Origin: Pleomorphomonas sp. JP5
GTDB taxonomy: Bacteria > Pseudomonadota > Alphaproteobacteria > Rhizobiales > Pleomorphomonadaceae
Length of the DNA stretch: 64,000 bases
Reading direction: 5' to 3'
NCBI RefSeq assembly: GCF_023721815.1
Contig: NZ_JAMDLI010000008.1
Coordinates: 519,944 to 583,943 of the forward strand
Position 1 is the first letter of the stretch. Each line of letters opens with the position of its first letter. Under the pieces are notes generated by a model. That model did no database searches, was not told where the DNA came from, and saw nothing but the letters and a program-made list of their open reading frames with translations. Positions 37,334-48,101 of this stretch are shown piece after piece. Made by a program: the position numbers and the translations under genes.

Positions 37334-38020
37334 ATGTTGCCGCTTGCTCTTTCCGATGTCGCCATCTCCTTTCCCGGTCTGGCCCAGCCGGTGCTTTCCA
37401 TCGATCACCTTGAGGTGCCCGCGGGTGGCCGGCTTGCGGTCACGGGCGCATCGGGGTCGGGCAAGAGCACCTTCGTCAATCTTGTGTCCGGTCTCGAACG
37501 ACCCGACACCGGCGCCATCCGCTGGGATGGCACCGATATCACCACGCTGTCGGAAAGCCGCCGAGATCTTTGGCGGGCCCAAAATGTCGGCCTGGTCATG
37601 CAGGACTTCCATCTGTTCCCGGGGCTTGCCGCCATCGACAACGTGCTGCTTCCCGCCCGTCTCGCCCGCGCAGCCACGGCGGAGGTGAAGTCGCGCGCCC
37701 ACGAGCTCCTCTCCCGCGTCGGCCTCGCCCGACCCGAGCAGTCGGTCGAGACCATGTCGCGCGGCGAAATGCAGCGCGTCGCCGTGGCGCGCGCTCTTTT
37801 ACGCCGGCCCGGCGTACTCATTGCCGACGAGCCGACCGCCAGCCTCGATGCGGAAGCCGGGGCCGAGGTCGGTCAGCTGTTGCTGGAGCTCGCCAACCAG
37901 GAGGGCGCCACGCTGATCGTCGTCAGTCACGACGAGCGGCTGACCGAGCGACTTGATCGCCGCATCCGCCTTGCCGACGGCCATATCGTCGCAGACACTG
38001 CCATGAGGGCTTCGTCATGA
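37334..38020 (+). CDS. MacB/LolD-type ABC ATPase
   Basis: A 228-residue ATPase. Walker A GASGSGKST, Q-loop MQDFHLFPG, degenerate signature MSRGEMQRV (usual LSGGQ), Walker B VLIADEPTASLD. LolD/MacB/FtsE-like proteins pair with FtsX-type permeases and act as mechanotransmitters rather than channels. Its stop overlaps the permease ATG by four bases. Confidence 0.92.
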   Translation: MLPLALSDVAISFPGLAQPVLSIDHLEVPAGGRLAVTGASGSGKSTFVNLVSGLERPDTGAIRWDGTDITTLSESRRDLWRAQNVGLVMQDFHLFPGLAAIDNVLLPARLARAATAEVKSRAHELLSRVGLARPEQSVETMSRGEMQRVAVARALLRRPGVLIADEPTASLDAEAGAEVGQLLLELANQEGATLIVVSHDERLTERLDRRIRLADGHIVADTAMRASS

Positions 38021-39291
38021 TCCGCTTCGTCCTCGCCGATCTCCGTCGCCTCTGGGCCGCTTCGCTGGTCATCGTTTTGCTGGTGGCGCTCGCCACCGCG
38101 CTCGGCGTCGCCGTAACCCTTCAGGAGCGCGCCTTGCGCCTCGGTTCGGCGCGCGCCGCCGACAAGTTCGACCTGATCGTCGGCGCGCCGGGCTCGGAAA
38201 CCCAGCTCGTGCTCTCCTCGGTGTTCCTCCAGCCAGCGGCGCTGCCGCTGATGCCCGGCGAGGTGCTGACCAAGCTGATTGCCGATCCGCGCGTGGCCTG
38301 GGCCGCGCCCATCGGCTTCGGCGACAACTTCCAGGGATATCCGATCGTCGGCACGACCACCGCCCTCATCTCCGGCACCACGACCGGCTTCTCCCAGGGG
38401 CAGATGTTTGCCCGTGAAGGCGAAGCGATGGTCGGATCGGGCGTCGACCTTCCGATTGGCGCCGAGGTGAAGCCCATGCACGGCGCGGCCGGCGAAGGAG
38501 GCGAGACGCACGCCGAGAGCATCTACCATGTCGTCGGCAAGCTCCAGCCAACCGGAACGGCTTGGGACAGGGCCGTTCTCGTTCCCATCCAGGCCGTCTG
38601 GCATATCCACGGCCTCGGCGAAGACCACGACCATGAGGAAGCTGGTCATGACGAGCACGAGGCTGCCGATCATGAGGACGAGGCTGGCGAGGAGCATCAT
38701 CACGGCCATATCGACGCCGATGCGCCGCTCGACGAGGACTTCGACCATGAAGTCCCCGGTCTTCCCGCCGTTCTGGTGAAGCCGAAGACGATCGCCGACG
38801 CCTATGCGCTGCGGCAGGCCTACCGCACCGGCGAAGGCACGCGCGCGGTCTTTCCCGCCGAGGTGCTGACGGGACTTTACGCGACGCTCGGCGATGCCCG
38901 CGCGGTCCTGATGTATGTCGCCTATGGCGCGCAGACGCTGGTCGCCGCGGCGCTGATGTTGATCGCCGTCATCCACGTTGCGCAACGGCGCAAACAGATC
39001 GGCGCCCTCAGGGCCTTCGGCGCGCCGCGCCTTGCCGTATTCGGCATCGTCTGGCTGGAGCTGCTGTTGCTTGTCGCGATTGGCGTCGGCGCGGGCTTCG
39101 GTCTCGGCTATGGCGCGGCGGAGTTTCTAGCCGGTCTGTTCACCGCGCAAAGCGGCGTCCACATGCCGGTGGAGTTCACCAAATCCGACGCCGCCCTGGC
39201 GGCGACCTTCCTTGCCGTCGCAGCCCTGATGGCTGCCCTGCCCGCCGCCCTCGCCTATCGTCAGTCGCCGGTGGAAGCGCTCAGGGGATGA
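38017..39291 (+). CDS. FtsX/MacB-type permease with His-rich periplasmic loop
   Basis: A 424-residue permease: one N-terminal helix (ASLVIVLLVALATALGVAV), a large periplasmic domain (about 40-300), three C-terminal helices. The domain contains, at about residues 200-250 (38620-38760), a run rich in His/Asp/Glu with more than ten His (HDHEEAGHDEHEAADHED, then EEHHHGH). Such loops bind zinc or nickel. Together with the preceding Tat/CxxC protein and ATPase it resembles Zur-linked ABC clusters I recall in vibrios and others, so metal transfer is plausible. Confidence 0.88.
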   Translation: MIRFVLADLRRLWAASLVIVLLVALATALGVAVTLQERALRLGSARAADKFDLIVGAPGSETQLVLSSVFLQPAALPLMPGEVLTKLIADPRVAWAAPIGFGDNFQGYPIVGTTTALISGTTTGFSQGQMFAREGEAMVGSGVDLPIGAEVKPMHGAAGEGGETHAESIYHVVGKLQPTGTAWDRAVLVPIQAVWHIHGLGEDHDHEEAGHDEHEAADHEDEAGEEHHHGHIDADAPLDEDFDHEVPGLPAVLVKPKTIADAYALRQAYRTGEGTRAVFPAEVLTGLYATLGDARAVLMYVAYGAQTLVAAALMLIAVIHVAQRRKQIGALRAFGAPRLAVFGIVWLELLLLVAIGVGAGFGLGYGAAEFLAGLFTAQSGVHMPVEFTKSDAALAATFLAVAALMAALPAALAYRQSPVEALRG

Positions 39292-39314
39292 AGGCGCGGA
39301 AGCAGCCTATCTGA

Positions 39315-40721
39315 TCAGCACGCCGTGACGTTGACGGCGAGACCGCCAAGCGAGGTTTCCTTGTATTTCGACTGCATGTCGAGCCCGGTCTGGCGCATGG
39401 TCTCAAGGGCCGCGTCGAGGCTCACGACATGACGGCCGTCGCCGGCCAACGCCAATGACGCAGCATTGATCGCCTTGATGGCGCCGAAGGCGTTGCGCTC
39501 GATGCAGGGGATCTGCACGAGGCCACCGACCGGATCGCAGGTCATGCCGAGATGATGCTCGATGGCGATTTCGGCAGCATTCTCCACCTGGGCCGGACTG
39601 CCTCCGAGCGCGGCACACAAGCCGGCGGCCGCCATGGCCGCCGCCGAGCCCACTTCCCCCTGACAGCCGACTTCGGCGCCGGAAATTGAGGCGTTGCGCT
39701 TGATGAGACCGCCAATGGCAGCAGCGGTCAGAAGAAAGCGGCGAAGACCATCCCGCTCACCGCCGCAGAAATCCCGGTAGTAGCGCAGCACGGCCGGCAC
39801 CACGCCGGCGGCGCCGTTGGTAGGCGCCGTGACCACGCGGCCGCCGGCTGCGTTCTCTTCGTTGACCGCAATGGCAAAGCAGGAGACGTAGTCCATCACC
39901 ACCATCGGCGAACGGTCGTTGCCCGCCTCGCGCGCCTGAATGCGCTCGTGGAGCTGCCGCGCCCGTCGGCGTACGCCAAGCCCACCGGCCAACTCGCCGT
40001 CGCGCGAGAGACCGCGATCGATGCAGGCGAACATGGCGTCGGCAATGCGATCGACGGCCACGAGGCAGTCCTCATCGGGCTTTCGGGCAAGTTCGTTGTC
40101 GAACGCGATGTCTGCGATCGAACGCCCCGTGGCCGCGGAGAGGGCAAGCAGTTCGGCGGCGGTGCCGTAGCGCCATGGCAACGTGGTTGCGCCACCGCCT
40201 CCCTCCGTCTCCCCCTCGCAAACCACGAAGCCACCACCAACCGAATACCAGACCTCCGACAGAATTTCGGCGCCGGAAGCATCGTGGGCGGCAAAGCGCA
40301 TCGCATTTGGATGGCGTTCGAAGGTGGCGACGCAATCGAAGACGATGTCGCGATCGAGATCGAAGCCGATCCTCCGGCCATCCGGCAAGATGAGCTCGCG
40401 CATGGATGCGATATCGACCAGCTTCTTGTCGGCGAGGTCGGGATCGATATCGTCGGGCCGGAAGCCGGCTAGACCGAGGACCAGCGCCTTGTCGGTGGCG
40501 TGCCCCTTTCCGGTCCAGGCAAGCGAACCGAAGGCGGTCGCCGTGATACGGGCCACGTCTGGGAGACGGGTTTCGAGATGCCGCATGAAGGCAAGGGCGG
40601 CGCGCATCGGCCCGACCGTGTGCGAAGATGACGGGCCGATGCCGATCTTGAACAACTCGTCGAAGGCGGCCGGCGGACGATCATCGGCGGCAGCCGGCAG
40701 AATGTCGGATGGCGAGAGCAA
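39315..40721 (-). CDS. sdaA: L-serine ammonia-lyase
   Basis: A 468-residue iron-sulfur enzyme converting L-serine to pyruvate and ammonia. Signatures are [16 protein letters not shown] at the N-terminus and [19 protein letters not shown] in the alpha domain, with the third cluster Cys in [16 protein letters not shown]. Both alpha and beta domains are fused, as in the one-chain SdaA type. The start reads TTG at 40721 with GGGAGGAG upstream at about 12-14 bases; no better in-frame ATG precedes the conserved start. Confidence 0.94.
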   Translation of the reverse strand: MLSPSDILPAAADDRPPAAFDELFKIGIGPSSSHTVGPMRAALAFMRHLETRLPDVARITATAFGSLAWTGKGHATDKALVLGLAGFRPDDIDPDLADKKLVDIASMRELILPDGRRIGFDLDRDIVFDCVATFERHPNAMRFAAHDASGAEILSEVWYSVGGGFVVCEGETEGGGGATTLPWRYGTAAELLALSAATGRSIADIAFDNELARKPDEDCLVAVDRIADAMFACIDRGLSRDGELAGGLGVRRRARQLHERIQAREAGNDRSPMVVMDYVSCFAIAVNEENAAGGRVVTAPTNGAAGVVPAVLRYYRDFCGGERDGLRRFLLTAAAIGGLIKRNASISGAEVGCQGEVGSAAAMAAAGLCAALGGSPAQVENAAEIAIEHHLGMTCDPVGGLVQIPCIERNAFGAIKAINAASLALAGDGRHVVSLDAALETMRQTGLDMQSKYKETSLGGLAVNVTAC

Positions 40722-40824
40722 GGCCCGGCTGTCTCCTCCCTAGGGCGCCTTGTCGCGCCCGTGAAATCCACGCCATATGGAGTGGTTTGCGGCCAACTGG
40801 CAAGAGCAACGAGAAGGAAGCGAC

Positions 40825-42264
40825 ATGAGCGCGGAAAAAAGTGCCACGGCACCGGTGATCGCCTGGTTTCGCGACGATTTGCGACTTGCCGACAATCCGG
40901 CGCTTGACGCGGCAAAGACGTCGGGCCGGCCGGTGCTCTGCCTGTTCGTACTCGAAGAAGGCACCGAGCGGCGTCCGCTCGGTGGCGCCAGCCGTTGGTG
41001 GCTCGACAAAAGCCTTGCCTCCCTCGACGGCGACCTCAAGCGTCTTGGTGGCCGATTGGTGCTGAGGCGCGGCGATCCACGTCTCATCCTGCCGGAGATC
41101 GCAGCAAAGACGGGCGCCACCGGCCTGTACTTCAACCGCCGATACGACCGCGAGGGAAGCGGCATTGACGAGGCGGTGGCCGGAGAGTTGCGCCGGCAAG
41201 GCGTCGCCGTATCCAGCCATGCCGCCTGGTTGCTGTTCGAACCGGGCACGATCAGGACGAAGACTGGCGGAGCCTACCGCGTCTTCACGCCATTCTGGAA
41301 AGCGTATCGGCCGCATCTCTCCCCTCGCCCCGTGCTCCATCGCCCGCCCGACGCCTTGTCCTTCTTCAGTGGCGCGGTCGCTTCCGATCCCCTTGCATCC
41401 CTCGGTCTGCATCCAACCCGTCCCGATTGGTCGGGCGGACTCGCCGCCAGCTGGACGCCGGGCGAAGCCGGCGCCAGGGCCCGGCTTGTCGCCTTTCTGG
41501 ACAGCGACCTTTCACGCTATGCCGCCGAGCGCGACTTTCCGGCCGCCGGGGCTTCGTCTCGTCTGTCGCCGCATTTGCGTTTCGGCGAGATAGCCGTGGC
41601 GCGCGTCGTTCATGAGGTCATGAGAGCACAGGCCGCCGGCTCCGTGCCCGACGAGGCGGCGGAGAAGTTCCTTGCCGAGATCGGCTGGCGGGAGTTCGCC
41701 TGGCACCTGCTGGCTGATTTTCCAGACCTTGCAGCGCGCAACTATCAGGTGGGATTCGAAGGGTTCCCCTGGCAAGACAACGCCGCCGCCCTGAACGCCT
41801 GGACCATGGGCCAGACAGGTTACCCGATCGTCGACGCAGGCATGCGCGAACTCTGGCAAACCGGCTTCATGCACAACCGCGTTCGCATGATCGCCGCATC
41901 GCTCCTCGTCAAGCATCTACTCGTGTACTGGCAGAAGGGCGAAGAGTGGTTCTGGGACACGCTGGTCGATGCCGACGTCGCTTCCAATCCGTTCGGCTGG
42001 CAGTGGGTGGCGGGCACCGGCGCCGATGCCGCGCCCTATTTCCGCGTCTTCAATCCGATAGCCCAAGGCGAGAGATTCGATCCCGATGGCGCGTACGTCC
42101 GCCGCTTCGTGCCTGAGATCGCAGACCTCCCAGACAAGCTTCTCCATCGTCCATGGGAAGCGCCACCGCTGCTTCGCCCCAACGCCACCCTTTATCCCCC
42201 GCCGATCATCGATCACGACGAAGGAAGGAAGCGTGCCCTCGCCGCTTTCGCGGAGCGCTTCTAG
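40825..42264 (+). CDS. phrB: Deoxyribodipyrimidine photolyase
   Basis: A 479-residue light-driven repair enzyme for cyclobutane dimers. The N-terminal antenna domain is IAWFRDDLRLADNPAL; the FAD domain holds RLSPHLRFGEIAV, MGQTGYPIVDAGMRELW, the MHNRVRM segment and the DNA-binding ASNPFGWQWVAGTGADA. The ATG at 40825 (after AAGGAAG) is preferred to the frame from 40777. It is divergent from sdaA with 103 bases between. Confidence 0.95.
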   Translation: MSAEKSATAPVIAWFRDDLRLADNPALDAAKTSGRPVLCLFVLEEGTERRPLGGASRWWLDKSLASLDGDLKRLGGRLVLRRGDPRLILPEIAAKTGATGLYFNRRYDREGSGIDEAVAGELRRQGVAVSSHAAWLLFEPGTIRTKTGGAYRVFTPFWKAYRPHLSPRPVLHRPPDALSFFSGAVASDPLASLGLHPTRPDWSGGLAASWTPGEAGARARLVAFLDSDLSRYAAERDFPAAGASSRLSPHLRFGEIAVARVVHEVMRAQAAGSVPDEAAEKFLAEIGWREFAWHLLADFPDLAARNYQVGFEGFPWQDNAAALNAWTMGQTGYPIVDAGMRELWQTGFMHNRVRMIAASLLVKHLLVYWQKGEEWFWDTLVDADVASNPFGWQWVAGTGADAAPYFRVFNPIAQGERFDPDGAYVRRFVPEIADLPDKLLHRPWEAPPLLRPNATLYPPPIIDHDEGRKRALAAFAERF

Positions 42265-42334
42265 TTCCTTGGGGGATCGGGTGCATTTCGTAAGGCGGAG
42301 CGCGCGACAAAGCGGTTGGGCTAGGCTATAGACG

Positions 42335-43489
42335 ATGCTCATGTCGATGATCACCACCACTTCCGCGCTCGCCGAGGCCTGCGCACACCTCGCCCGCTTC
42401 GACTTCGTCACCGTCGATACCGAGTTTCTCCGGGAAAGCACCTTCTGGCCCAAGCTGTGTGTCGTGCAGCTCGCCAGCCCCGAACAGGTGTTCGTGGTCG
42501 ACGCGCTGGCGCCCGGCCTCGATCTCGCGCCCTTCTTCGAGCTGATGCGCAACGAGACGGTGCTGAAGGTGTTCCATGCCGCCCGGCAGGACATCGAAAT
42601 CGTCTGGCATCTCGGCGGCTTCCTGCCGGTACCGTTGTTCGACACGCAGGTGGCTGCGATGGTCTGCGGCTTCGGCGATTCCATTTCCTACGACCAGTTG
42701 GTGGCGCGAGTGACCGGCGTCGTGCTCGACAAGTCGAACCGCTTCACGGACTGGTCGCGTCGCCCGCTGAGCCAGAGCCAGATCGACTATGCCGAGGCCG
42801 ACGTCACCCATCTCCGGGATGTCTACCGTCACCTGAAGGACAGCCTCGCCAAGGCCGGCCGCACCGATTGGGTGTCCGAGGAAATGCGGGTGCTGACCTC
42901 CGTGGATACCTATCGCACGGATCCCGATGAAGCCTGGCAGCGGCTCAAGATGCGCGTCAAAAAGCCGCGCGAACTGATCATCCTGAAGGAAGTCGCCGCC
43001 TGGCGGGAGCGCGAAGCCCAGGGCCGCGACGTCCCGCGCTCGCGCGTCATCAAGGACGACTGCATCTACGAGGTCGCCACGCAGGCGCCGACCACCCCCG
43101 AGGCGCTCGGTCAGCTGCGCACCATTCCCAAGGGCTGGGAGCGCTCTCGCTCCGGCGAGGAAATCCTCGCCGCGGTGCGCCGCGCCCTTGAAACGCCCAA
43201 GGAAGAGTGGCCCAAGCTGCCACGGCACCGCCAGCTCCCCGAGGGAACGGGCGCCGCCGTCGACCTGATGAAGGTGCTTCTGAAGCTGGTGTCGGAAGCC
43301 GAAGGCGTTGCCGCCAAGGTGATCGCCACCACCGACGATCTCGAGGATATCGCCGTCTCCGACGAGGCCGATGTGCCGGCCATGCGTGGCTGGCGGAGGG
43401 AGATGTTCGGCGAACAGGCCCTCAAGCTGAAGCGCGGACATCTCGCCATCACCTTCGACGGCAAGAGAATCATCGCCATCGAGCGGTGA
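42335..43489 (+). CDS. rnd: Ribonuclease D
   Basis: A 384-residue 3'-5' exoribonuclease acting on tRNA precursors. The DEDD domain starts [20 protein letters not shown], with the second Asp in [19 protein letters not shown] and the last in [16 protein letters not shown]. One HRDC domain follows (residues about 210-290). In relatives this gene neighbours ppx/ppk, as here. Confidence 0.95.
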   Translation: MLMSMITTTSALAEACAHLARFDFVTVDTEFLRESTFWPKLCVVQLASPEQVFVVDALAPGLDLAPFFELMRNETVLKVFHAARQDIEIVWHLGGFLPVPLFDTQVAAMVCGFGDSISYDQLVARVTGVVLDKSNRFTDWSRRPLSQSQIDYAEADVTHLRDVYRHLKDSLAKAGRTDWVSEEMRVLTSVDTYRTDPDEAWQRLKMRVKKPRELIILKEVAAWREREAQGRDVPRSRVIKDDCIYEVATQAPTTPEALGQLRTIPKGWERSRSGEEILAAVRRALETPKEEWPKLPRHRQLPEGTGAAVDLMKVLLKLVSEAEGVAAKVIATTDDLEDIAVSDEADVPAMRGWRREMFGEQALKLKRGHLAITFDGKRIIAIER

Positions 43490-43546
43490 AGCCTACGCAT
43501 CTCCGGTCGAAGGTATCCAGAGATACCCCGACCAGAGATGCTATCC

Positions 43547-45121
43547 TTATCCCGCGACGCGGATCACGCCGTCCTTGAGGCCGGCGACCTTGGCGAGCTG
43601 GACAACCCGTTTGAGCACACGGTCGCCGGAGAGGTCGCCGAGATCGGTCGGCAAATCAAGAATCAGCCGGTCTCCCTCGGTGGACAACTTGGTGCGTGGC
43701 AACACATCAGGCATCGAAGCGCTGACCAGATAGGCGACCCGCAGCACGGCGCCCAGCGTCCGCGCGCGCTCCTTGAGGCGGGTGGACGCCAGTTCGCGGA
43801 TACGCGGCGAAACGGCGTCGTCCACCAGGCCAACGTGCCGGTAGAAGACCGCAAGCGCCAGATAGGCGCGCCCCGGATGATCGATACCGACAAAGGCGGC
43901 ATTGGAGAGAATGCCTAGGCTTTGCTCGCCGCGATAATCGGGATGGGCGCGCCAACCGATGTCCGAGACAAGACAGGCCGCGGCACGAAGGCGCTTCTCG
44001 TCCTCGTTCTCCTCGATGCCGAGCAGCGCAAAGGCGGACTCGGACCAGGAGACGAGCTCCTTTGCATGGCGAGGCGACCGGGAGCGAACCCAGTTGAGTT
44101 CCGAAGCCGCTTCGATAAGCGGGTCCTTGACACGTTCCTCGTCCGAGAGACGCTCGTAGAGATACCCCTCACGGACGCCCAGAGCGGAAATCACCACATG
44201 CGACGGACGGATCGCGCGGATCACCTGTTCGAGCACAAGGGCGCCATAGGGTAGCAAGCCACGGCGAGAGCGCGAGACCACATCGATCTGATCGATGCTG
44301 TCGGGATCGCGACGAGCGACGACCCGGGCAAACTCCAGCGCTTCTTCGGCCCGGATCGAGTAATCGTGCATCACATGCAGCGGATAGCCGGTTTCGTACA
44401 TGTGCAACAGTGCGAGCGACCGCCAGGTGCCGCCCACGGCATAGAAGGGGAGCCCGGTGCAGGGCATCTGCACAATGGCCGGCTCCAACGCATCGGCAAC
44501 GATTTTCTCGGCCTTGCGAATGGACCCCTCGGAGGCTTCCATCAGGCGAATGCCTCCGAGAGGATAGGTGCGACCTGTGCCGACCCCACCATTCTCGATG
44601 CGGATGAGCTCCAGGCTGCCACCGCCGAGGTCGCCGACGATGCCCTCCGGATGATTCATGCCCGACATGACGCCGAGCGCCGATAGACGCGCCTCGTCGG
44701 CGCCGGACAGCAAGTGAACCTCGACGCCGCAGATTCGTTCCACAGCTGCCAGGAACTCCGGACCGTTGGCGGCATCGCGGGCGGCGGCCGTGGCGAGGAT
44801 GTAGGTTTCAACCGAGCCGCTCTGCTCGGCCAGAAGCTTGAACCGGCGGATGGCGGCAAGCGCCTGATCCACCGACTGGTCGTTCATTCGACCGGTCGCG
44901 GCAAGCCCCTTGCCGAGACCCGCCAGCACCTTTTCATTGAACAACATGGTCGGCGCCCGCGAGAGGCGCTCATAGACGACGAGGCGAACGGAGTTGGAGC
45001 CGATGTCGATGACAGACACTGGGCCATAGCCGGGCAAGCGCCCGGGGGCTTCACACCGGCAGGTGCTTTTCGTTCCGTCCGGCAATAGACTTGGGTGCGT
45101 CTTTTTCAAGCGAGTGTCCAC
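43547..45121 (-). CDS. ppx: Exopolyphosphatase / GppA-type phosphatase
   Basis: A 524-residue ASKHA-fold enzyme releasing phosphate from polyphosphate or from pppGpp. Motifs are [30 protein letters not shown] and [10 protein letters not shown]-like loops. The GTG at 45121 gives the longest frame and overlaps the ppk coding end by 71 bases; family members share the [18 protein letters not shown] start, which lies beyond the overlap, so the start is unsettled. Downstream of ppk in one transcription unit. Confidence 0.92.
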   Translation of the reverse strand: MDTRLKKTHPSLLPDGTKSTCRCEAPGRLPGYGPVSVIDIGSNSVRLVVYERLSRAPTMLFNEKVLAGLGKGLAATGRMNDQSVDQALAAIRRFKLLAEQSGSVETYILATAAARDAANGPEFLAAVERICGVEVHLLSGADEARLSALGVMSGMNHPEGIVGDLGGGSLELIRIENGGVGTGRTYPLGGIRLMEASEGSIRKAEKIVADALEPAIVQMPCTGLPFYAVGGTWRSLALLHMYETGYPLHVMHDYSIRAEEALEFARVVARRDPDSIDQIDVVSRSRRGLLPYGALVLEQVIRAIRPSHVVISALGVREGYLYERLSDEERVKDPLIEAASELNWVRSRSPRHAKELVSWSESAFALLGIEENEDEKRLRAAACLVSDIGWRAHPDYRGEQSLGILSNAAFVGIDHPGRAYLALAVFYRHVGLVDDAVSPRIRELASTRLKERARTLGAVLRVAYLVSASMPDVLPRTKLSTEGDRLILDLPTDLGDLSGDRVLKRVVQLAKVAGLKDGVIRVAG

Positions 45122-47258
45122 GTCCCGATAGAGATGGATGGGTCATGAAGTAGCGGTGCGCGTTGAAAGGCTCCTCGCCTGCCATCGGCACAATGCGTTC
45201 GTGGCCACCGTCAGGCAACAGGCGCCAGCTCTGCTGGTTGTCGCGGAGATTGGCCACCATGATCTGGTCGACGGCTTGGGCGTGCACGGTCTCCGTGGTT
45301 AGGGGCACCAGCACCTCGACACGGCGGTCGAGATTGCGCGGCATCATGTCGGCAGAACCGATGTAAACCGTGGCGCGCGAGTTGGGCAATGGCTGACCGT
45401 TGCCGAAGCAGAAAATACGACTGTGCTCGAGGAAACGTCCGACGATCGACTTGACGCGAATATTGTCGGAGAACCCTGGAATCTGCGGTCTCAGGCAACA
45501 AATGCCACGCACCACCAAGTCGATCGATACGCCGGCCTGGCTCGCCTCGTAGAGAGCGTCGATGATGTCGGCATCGACCAGCGAGTTCATCTTCATCCAG
45601 ATTTGGCTGGGGCGACCGGCCTTCGCGTGCTCGATCTCCCGGCCGATGCAGTCGATGATGGTCTTTCTCAGCGTCAGCGGGCTCATGGCCAGCGCGTTGA
45701 GCGACTGAGGCTCGGCGTAGCCCGTAATGAAGTTGAAGATGCGCGCCACGTCCTGAGCGATGGTCTTGTTGGCCGTGAAATAGCTGAGGTCGGTGTAGAT
45801 CTTCGCGGTAATCGGATGGTAGTTGCCCGTGCCGAGGTGGCAGTAGGATGTAAGCTGCTGCCCCTCGCGGCGCACCACGAGCGACATCTTGGCGTGCGTC
45901 TTCAGCTCGAAGAAGCCGAACACCACCTGAACGCCCGCGCGCTCGAGGTCGCGCGCCCAGCGGATGTTGGCTTCCTCGTCGAAGCGCGCCTTCAGCTCGA
46001 CCAGCGCCGTCACCGACTTTCCGGCATCGGCCGCCTCGATCAGCGCACGAACGATAGGGCTGTCGTTGGACGTTCGATAGAGCGTCTGCTTGATGGCGAC
46101 CACTTCGGGATCGGCCGCCGCCTGCCGCAGGAACTGCACCACCACGTCGAAGGACTCGTAGGGGTGATGGACGATCAGGTCCTTCTGGCGAATGGCCGCG
46201 AAGGCATCGCCAGCGTGTTCGCGGATGCGCTCGGGATAACGAGGCGCGTAAGGCTCGAACTTGAGATCGGGACGATCGAGGCTGACGAGCTGGCTGAGAT
46301 CGTTGAGGGCGAGCAACTCGTCGAGGAGCTGAACCTCATCCGGCATGCAGCCGACCGCTTCGGTGACCAGTTGGCGCAACGCAACCGGTGTCGAGCGCTC
46401 GAACTCCGCTCGAATGACGAGCCCCTTGCGCCGACGCTTCAGCGCACTCTCGAACAGACGAACCAGATCCTCGGCTTCTTCTTCCACTTCAAGATCGCTG
46501 TCGCGCAGGATGCGGAAACTGCCCTGCCCGCGCACCGTGTAGCCGGGGAACAGGCGACCGATGAACATCGTCACGACCTGTTCGAGCAGGATGAAACGCG
46601 TCACGCCCGGATAGGCGCTGTCATCGGGCAGGCGGACGAAGCGGTCGATCTTGGCCGCCATGCGGATGAGCGCCACCATGCTCTCATTGCCGCGCACCCT
46701 GACAAGATCGAGGACGATCGAAAAGCCGAGGTTCGGAATGAAAGGGAATGGATGGGCGGGATCGACCGCAAGCGGCGTCAGAACCGGAAATACGGAGGAC
46801 AGGAAGTAGTCTTCGAGCCAGACCTCGTCACCGCTCTTCAGCTTGCCCGGTTCGACGAGGAGGATGCCGGCCTTCTCGATCTCGGTGCGCAGATCGCGCC
46901 AGCGGGCCTGCTGGGCGTCGGCAAGATGGGCGGCGGCTTCGGAAATCACCGCCATCTGCTCGGACGGCGTCAGACCGTCGTCGGACCGGGTGGTGACGCG
47001 CTCGCGCACCTGCCCCTTGATGCCGGCAAAGCGCACCATGAAGAATTCGTCGAGATTGCTGGCCGATATCGACAGAAAGCGCAGCCGCTCCAGGAGCGGA
47101 TGGCTGGGGTTCTCCGACTCCTCCAAAACGCGCCGATTGAATCCCAACCAGGAGATCTCGCGATTCACGAACCGCTCGGGCGATTCCATGGTCAGAGCCG
47201 GGACAGCCCCGGCCTCGGCCTCTATCGTCTCGCTCACGGCAGTTTCCGTCTCGCTCAT
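45051..47258 (-). CDS. ppk: Polyphosphate kinase 1
   Basis: A 735-residue PPK1 making polyphosphate from ATP. N-terminal [18 protein letters not shown], catalytic [21 protein letters not shown]-like segment ([11 protein letters not shown] is seen), the first autophosphorylated-His region and [14 protein letters not shown] are present. The ATG at 47258 is preferred (GAGG eight bases upstream) to a GTG two codons earlier. With ppx it forms the polyphosphate pair, and hdaA lies upstream. Confidence 0.95.
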   Translation of the reverse strand: MSETETAVSETIEAEAGAVPALTMESPERFVNREISWLGFNRRVLEESENPSHPLLERLRFLSISASNLDEFFMVRFAGIKGQVRERVTTRSDDGLTPSEQMAVISEAAAHLADAQQARWRDLRTEIEKAGILLVEPGKLKSGDEVWLEDYFLSSVFPVLTPLAVDPAHPFPFIPNLGFSIVLDLVRVRGNESMVALIRMAAKIDRFVRLPDDSAYPGVTRFILLEQVVTMFIGRLFPGYTVRGQGSFRILRDSDLEVEEEAEDLVRLFESALKRRRKGLVIRAEFERSTPVALRQLVTEAVGCMPDEVQLLDELLALNDLSQLVSLDRPDLKFEPYAPRYPERIREHAGDAFAAIRQKDLIVHHPYESFDVVVQFLRQAAADPEVVAIKQTLYRTSNDSPIVRALIEAADAGKSVTALVELKARFDEEANIRWARDLERAGVQVVFGFFELKTHAKMSLVVRREGQQLTSYCHLGTGNYHPITAKIYTDLSYFTANKTIAQDVARIFNFITGYAEPQSLNALAMSPLTLRKTIIDCIGREIEHAKAGRPSQIWMKMNSLVDADIIDALYEASQAGVSIDLVVRGICCLRPQIPGFSDNIRVKSIVGRFLEHSRIFCFGNGQPLPNSRATVYIGSADMMPRNLDRRVEVLVPLTTETVHAQAVDQIMVANLRDNQQSWRLLPDGGHERIVPMAGEEPFNAHRYFMTHPSLSGRGHSLEKDAPKSIAGRNEKHLPV

Positions 47259-47417
47259 CTCCACGACCTCACGCTCGCGGGGCTTTGCCCCGGCTCCAGG
47301 CGGAACCGACCGGCAACTGTCAGTCTAGCCCACGGTCCAGATCCATGCACCAGCAATGTGACAGTTTGTCTACGGCTTCCTGCGGTCGCAATGACGCTTT
47401 CGTGACGCACTTCGAGT

Positions 47418-48101
47418 TCAAGCCTCGCCCTCCGGCGCCAGCACTTCGGCGGCAATCGCCCGGGTGATGCGACGACCGCGCGCCAGCGACTCGCGATCGA
47501 GGGCATCGACCAGCGCGCAGGCAGCGGCGCATGATCGCTCCATGCGCAACAGAATGTAGTCGAGCACGCCCGCGTCGATGGCGAGCTGGCGATCCGCGAG
47601 AAGCTTCACGATCACCTTCTCGAGAAGCGCGTCATCGGGTGGGCCGAGGAATGCCGGTTGGGCGGCGCGCAGGCGCGAAAGAAGGTCAGGCAGCGTCACA
47701 CCCCAGACCGATGGCACGGCATGCGCGGTGATCAGGACGGACGCACCGCGCCCACGGGCCGCATTGAGCAGGTGGAACAACGCATTCTCGTCGAGGGCGG
47801 GATCGTCGGCGTCTTCCACCGCGACGGCGCCGGTGCTGACGAGCGCCGTGGGATCGGCCGATGCCAGATCGGCGGCGTCGACAACCGCGGCGCGACTTTT
47901 GGTCGCCCAGATGTTGACAAGGTGCGTCTTGCCCGAGCCGTTCGGACCAATCAGCAGCACCACCGAGGCTGGCCAATCGGGCCATGCATCGATGAAGGCG
48001 GTCGCCTCGCGGTTGCCCTCGCCTTCCACGAAGTCCTCGCGGCTCATCGCGGCCTGATGCGGCATGGCGAGCGGCAACTGGCGCGGTTTCATGCGACTCA
48101 T
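47418..48101 (-). CDS. hdaA: HdaA, DnaA-like regulator of replication
   Basis: A 227-residue AAA+ protein that stimulates ATP hydrolysis on DnaA (regulatory inactivation of DnaA). Seen are LPLAMPHQAAMSREDFV with the beta-clamp-binding QLPL, Walker A GPNGSGKTH, and sensor and Walker B regions (VAVEDADD and LLSRL). It lacks the DNA-binding domain of DnaA. Its ATG overlaps the stop of the AI-2E permease (ATGA), fixing the start at 48101. Confidence 0.92.
   Translation of the reverse strand: MSRMKPRQLPLAMPHQAAMSREDFVEGEGNREATAFIDAWPDWPASVVLLIGPNGSGKTHLVNIWATKSRAAVVDAADLASADPTALVSTGAVAVEDADDPALDENALFHLLNAARGRGASVLITAHAVPSVWGVTLPDLLSRLRAAQPAFLGPPDDALLEKVIVKLLADRQLAIDAGVLDYILLRMERSCAAACALVDALDRESLARGRRITRAIAAEVLAPEGEA

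Noticed and set aside
45423-47405. A 660-codon open frame antisense to ppk
   Set aside because: ppk is unambiguous; the opposite frame is explained by third-position GC.
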